Assembly: GCA_039984715.1 (NCBI GenBank)
Contig: JBDWUA010000004.1
Span: forward strand, 1-64,000
Length of the DNA: 64,000 bases
Reading direction: 5' to 3'
Source of the DNA: JABSSA01 sp039984715
GTDB taxonomy: Bacteria > Pseudomonadota > Alphaproteobacteria > Rhodobacterales > Rhodobacteraceae
Notes under the pieces: model-generated
The model's input: only the letters and a program-made list of their open reading frames with translations
Told to the model about the DNA's origin: nothing
Database searches by the model: none
Made by a program: the position numbers and the translations under genes
Shown here: piece after piece, positions 60,879 through 64,000 of the stretch
Layout: each line of letters begins with the position of its first letter
Numbering within the stretch: the first letter of the stretch is position 1

Positions 60879-62126
60879 ATGACCTCTCCTCTATTGCCCA
60901 TAATGAACGACATTCGATCAAAATTTGCGCATGTCGCCGCATGCCCATTTTCGGGCCCTCGTGTTTTCTTTGAAAACGCAGGCGGGGCTTTGACCTTGAA
61001 TTCGGTTGTGGACACTTCGGCAAAATTCGCGGCAATCCCTGACAATCAGGGGCGGGCGAATGACGGGGCCAAGGCTTTGGGCGAAATCATCCGCCAGGCG
61101 AAGGCAGATACAAAGGTATTTTTGGGCACGAAGGAAGGGCAGGTTTTTGTCGGCGAAAGCGGAACCGAGCTTTTGTTTCGTCTGATCCGCACCGCCGTGA
61201 TGGGCACAAAATCGGGAGCGGTGATCGGGTCAACAATTGAACACCCCGCATCGCGCAGTGCCGCGCGCCATTGGGCGGATCACGCGAACCGAGATTACAT
61301 TTCCGTTGCGCATGATGACGCGACAGGAATCGTATCACCGCAAGCCTACGGAGCGCAGATGCGCGATGATGTGAGTGTCGCGACCATCCTGCACACTTCG
61401 CCAGTGACCGGAATGACAAATGATGTCGTCGGCATCGTTCAGGCAATCCGCACAGTGGCCCCAAATACGTTCATCATCGTGGATGGAATCCAGCATGCCA
61501 GCCACGGGGGTATCGATGTTGCGGACATGGATATCGATGGGTATGTCATTTCACCCTACAAAGTGTTCTCGCGCCATGGCTATGGTGTGGCTTGGGCCAG
61601 CGACCGGCTAAGCCAATTGCCACTAGAATCGCTTTTGGGTGGACCTGCCGAGACATGGGAACTTGGCACACGCGACACTGGCGCTTATGCGACGATGGCT
61701 GATGTTGTTGCCTATTTCGACTGGTTGGGCGGTCAAGTGTCTGATGCACCCAGCCGACGAAAACGTATTGAGGCCGCAGGGCAGGCAATCCACGCGCATG
61801 AAAAGACATTGACCGACGCCATGTTGTTTGGCACCGGCAACCTGCCGGGATTGACTGAAATTCCGGGGATCACGATCGTTGGCGGTGCCGACAATCCAGC
61901 GCGCGAAGGATTGGTCTGTTTTGCCATGGATAGCCTAAGCGCGCCCGACATTGTCGATAAGCTCAATGCCCAAGGAATTCGCACACACTCGCGAAAGGCG
62001 GATCACTATTCGGGCAACGTATTGACCCCCATCGCGCTTGATTCAGCCGTGCGTGTTTCCATGTGCCATTACAATACATTGGAAGAAGTCGCGGCCTTTC
62101 TATCCGCCATAAAGACGATGGCCTGA
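60879..62126 (+). CDS. Class V aminotransferase-fold PLP enzyme (cysteine desulfurase-like)
   Basis: 415 residues from the ATG at 60879, with an in-frame ATG at 60903 as alternative. The fold is that of class V PLP enzymes: FFENAGGALTL near the start, FVGESGTELLFRLIR, the PLP-pairing aspartate and histidine in FIIVDGIQHASHGGIDV, and the lysine in VISPYKVFSRHG. The sequence is distant from IscS and SufS, and no active-site cysteine loop is evident, so deamination, racemisation or lyase chemistry are equally possible. It precedes an M20 peptidase gene by about 90 bases. Confidence 0.82.
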   Translation: MTSPLLPIMNDIRSKFAHVAACPFSGPRVFFENAGGALTLNSVVDTSAKFAAIPDNQGRANDGAKALGEIIRQAKADTKVFLGTKEGQVFVGESGTELLFRLIRTAVMGTKSGAVIGSTIEHPASRSAARHWADHANRDYISVAHDDATGIVSPQAYGAQMRDDVSVATILHTSPVTGMTNDVVGIVQAIRTVAPNTFIIVDGIQHASHGGIDVADMDIDGYVISPYKVFSRHGYGVAWASDRLSQLPLESLLGGPAETWELGTRDTGAYATMADVVAYFDWLGGQVSDAPSRRKRIEAAGQAIHAHEKTLTDAMLFGTGNLPGLTEIPGITIVGGADNPAREGLVCFAMDSLSAPDIVDKLNAQGIRTHSRKADHYSGNVLTPIALDSAVRVSMCHYNTLEEVAAFLSAIKTMA

Positions 62127-62213
62127 GGCAAACCGCCACCCTTTCGCGATATTCCGCTCTGCGGTTCACACGTCAGGCTTGTATTCCTTCTGCACTTTTG
62201 GGCTAATTTAGAA

Positions 62214-63491
62214 ATGACAGTATCAACCCGTATCGAAAACGCCCGCGACGATGTAATTGCCTTGACCCAAGGTTTGATCCGCATCCCGACATTGAACCCA
62301 CCCGGTGCATGTTATCGTGATATCTGCGATTTTCTGGATCAACGCCTCAGCCGGTTTGGGTTTGAAACCCAGATGATCCGCGCCGAAGGAACGCCGGGCG
62401 ACAGTGATCAATATCCACGCTGGAATTTGGTTGCGCGTCGAGAAGGGGCCCATTCTGGCGATTGTCTGCATTTTAACTCGCATCATGACGTGGTCGAAGT
62501 CGGTGCGGGATGGACCAAAGACCCGTTTGGCGGCGAAATCGAAGACGACCGCATTTACGGACGTGGAGCCTGTGACATGAAAGGCGGTCTTGCCGCGTCA
62601 ATCATCGCCGCCGAAGCGTTTATCAAAGAACACCCAGATTTTTGTGGAGCTGTCGAAATCAGCGCAACAGCGGACGAAGAATCCGGCGGGTATGGCGGTG
62701 TGGCATATCTGGCTGAAAAGGGGTTTTTTGATCCCAAACGCGTGCAACATGTCATCATTCCTGAACCTTTAAACAAAGATCGCATTTGCTTGGGTCATCG
62801 TGGTGGCTGGTGGGCGGAAATCGAAACCAAAGGGGAAATCGCCCACGGGTCGATGCCGTTTCTTGGCGATTGCGCTGTGCGCCACATGGGTGCCGTACTG
62901 GACAAATTCGAAAGCGATTTGTACCCGGCGATGGCCGCGCGATATACGGAAATGCCTGTTGTACCGGACGGCGCGCGGAATTCTACGATGAACATCAATT
63001 CCATTCATGGTGGCCAACCCGAACAACCTGCGGATTACACAGGGTTGCCGGCGCATTGTGTGCCAGACAGTTGCCGTATCGTGATTGACCGACGCTATTT
63101 GATGGAAGAACCTCTTGAGGATGTGAAAGGCGAAGTAATCGCCCTGCTTGAGGGTCTGAAAGAATCCCGCCCGAACTTTGAATATGACCTGAACGAATTG
63201 AATGTCGTCATACCCTCAATGACCGACCGCGACGCACCGGTTGTGCGCACCGTTGCCGATGCGATCACGCAAACGCTGGGGGTCGAACCCACCTATGTCG
63301 CCTCACCCGGCAGTTATGACCAAAAACACATCGACCGTATTGGTAAGCTGCGCAATTGCATCGCCTATGGTCCGGGGGAATTGGAACTGGCGCATAAACC
63401 AGACGAATGGGTCGGCATCACAGACATGATCGACAGTGCCAAGGTGATGGGGCAAGCCATGGCAAAACTGTTGCTAGCGCCCAAGGAATAG
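62214..63491 (+). CDS. M20-family metallopeptidase (ArgE/DapE-like deacylase)
   Basis: 425 residues. The two-zinc M20 active site is complete: NSHHDVVEVG (first histidine), RGACDMKGG (bridging aspartate), ADEESGGYGG (general-base and metal glutamates) and QKHIDRIGKL towards the end. An insert domain dimerises between them. Such enzymes hydrolyse N-acyl amino acids, dipeptides or carbamoyl groups. It is preceded by the PLP-enzyme gene and followed 3 bases later by the NADAR gene, so the three probably form an operon. The substrate is not known. Confidence 0.87.
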   Translation: MTVSTRIENARDDVIALTQGLIRIPTLNPPGACYRDICDFLDQRLSRFGFETQMIRAEGTPGDSDQYPRWNLVARREGAHSGDCLHFNSHHDVVEVGAGWTKDPFGGEIEDDRIYGRGACDMKGGLAASIIAAEAFIKEHPDFCGAVEISATADEESGGYGGVAYLAEKGFFDPKRVQHVIIPEPLNKDRICLGHRGGWWAEIETKGEIAHGSMPFLGDCAVRHMGAVLDKFESDLYPAMAARYTEMPVVPDGARNSTMNINSIHGGQPEQPADYTGLPAHCVPDSCRIVIDRRYLMEEPLEDVKGEVIALLEGLKESRPNFEYDLNELNVVIPSMTDRDAPVVRTVADAITQTLGVEPTYVASPGSYDQKHIDRIGKLRNCIAYGPGELELAHKPDEWVGITDMIDSAKVMGQAMAKLLLAPKE

Positions 63492-63494
63492 ACG

Positions 63495-63992
63495 ATGTCG
63501 ACCCGTTACCATTTCTTTTGGAACGGCCCACTTAGCCAATGGCAAAACTGTCAGTTCGACATGGACGGAACCCTTTATACGTCCGCCGAACAAGCGATGA
63601 TGCATGCCAAGGCGATCCTGTTTGAAAACGCAGAAATTGCCGATGAGATTCTGCGGGCAAGCGATCCCGGAAAGCAAAAAGCACTGGGCCGTCAGGTCGC
63701 AGGATTTGATCAAGACCGTTGGTCGAGCTCCCGATATGACATCGTGGTCCGGATCAATCTCTCTAAATTCTCGCAAAACAAAGGGCTAAGGCGCAAGCTA
63801 TTCCAAACCGGCCAATTGCAGCTGGTGGAGGCAAGCCCAATGGATACAGTATGGGGGATTGGACTGGATGCAGAAACGGCCCGAAACACACCCGAACATC
63901 TATGGCCCGGACAGAATCTTTTGGGACGCGCATTGATGGACGTTAGGACGAAATTGCACGCCTTGTTCCCCGACGAAACGACAGACGAATAA
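63495..63992 (+). CDS. NADAR-family protein (YbiA-like N-glycosidase)
   Basis: 165 residues with the NADAR signature: FFWNGPLSQWQNCQF at the start, TSAEQAMMHAKAILF with the catalytic-region glutamate, and the PEHLWPGQNLLGRALMDVR end. YbiA-type members cleave N-glycosidic bonds in toxic riboflavin precursors; NADAR domains have also been found to remove ADP-ribose from guanine. An AAGGAAT site lies 6 bases before the ATG. It is the last gene of the operon, and the window ends 8 bases later. Confidence 0.88.
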   Translation: MSTRYHFFWNGPLSQWQNCQFDMDGTLYTSAEQAMMHAKAILFENAEIADEILRASDPGKQKALGRQVAGFDQDRWSSSRYDIVVRINLSKFSQNKGLRRKLFQTGQLQLVEASPMDTVWGIGLDAETARNTPEHLWPGQNLLGRALMDVRTKLHALFPDETTDE

Positions 63993-64000
63993 AACCACGC

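Noticed and set aside
1..64000. CRISPR array, rRNA or tRNA genes
   Set aside because: No regularly spaced repeats, rRNA stretches or cloverleaf-like sequences were seen in reading the window; a weak tRNA could still be missed without a covariance search.

Overview
The window looks like the chromosome of a marine roseobacter (Rhodobacterales, Alphaproteobacteria). The grounds are an RTX protein and a Hint-domain protein of the kind common there, a petP-petR pair, a VPLPA-CTERM protein, many ABC uptake systems, and above all a complete tropodithietic acid (TDA) gene set. Core genes (aroC, ilvE, thiBPQ, petPR) lie within about 30-40 kb of the TDA genes, so the cluster here seems to sit in a chromosomal or chromid-like context. 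All identifications come from reading motifs; no database search was possible.

Layout. 0-10 kb is an accessory patchwork: the 3' end of an RTX gene, a broken serine resolvase, a Hint-domain gene with a secreted partner, a decayed IS5-like transposase, an Lrp regulator divergent from a fused indolepyruvate ferredoxin oxidoreductase, a toxin-tail remnant with an immunity-like gene, and a decayed IS6 transposase. 10-30 kb is one block in which every recognised gene is on the minus strand, and it looks richer in G+C than its flanks. In transcription order it reads LysR, TrmO-like protein, a four-gene peptide/metal-type ABC importer, paaZ2, tdaF, tdaA, tdaB, tdaC, tdaD, tdaE, tdaR1, tdaR2, tdaR3, an SLC13 permease, a vanadium-haloperoxidase/PAP2-like secreted enzyme and a DUF2938 membrane protein.

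How the TDA part works together (established for relatives): phenylacetyl-CoA catabolism supplies a ring-opened aldehyde. The PaaZ2 copy here has lost both aldehyde dehydrogenase catalytic residues but keeps its hydratase site, so the aldehyde can cyclise to the seven-membered ring. TdaE, TdaD, TdaB, TdaC and TdaF tailor the ring and add sulphur, TdaA activates the genes, and TdaR1-3 give self-resistance, TdaR3 being a gamma-glutamylcyclotransferase.

30.5-47.4 kb is a sugar or polyol locus: a SorC-type regulator, an AraC regulator, a binding-protein ABC importer, two FGGY kinases, three kinds of dehydrogenase, an aldolase-dehydrogenase fusion and two HAD phosphatases. Related TTTACA/TGTAAA palindromes lie in its two main promoter regions. 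The substrate cannot be read from sequence.

47.5-51.5 kb holds an AraC regulator divergent from a DUF2867-P450 pair, an IS3 remnant and a VPLPA-CTERM protein. 51.6-64 kb is mostly housekeeping: thiBPQ under a TPP riboswitch, aroC, a TetR regulator, a DM13 protein, a drug/metabolite transporter, ilvE, petP-petR without petABC, and an aminotransferase-peptidase-NADAR operon. No rRNA, tRNA or CRISPR array was seen.
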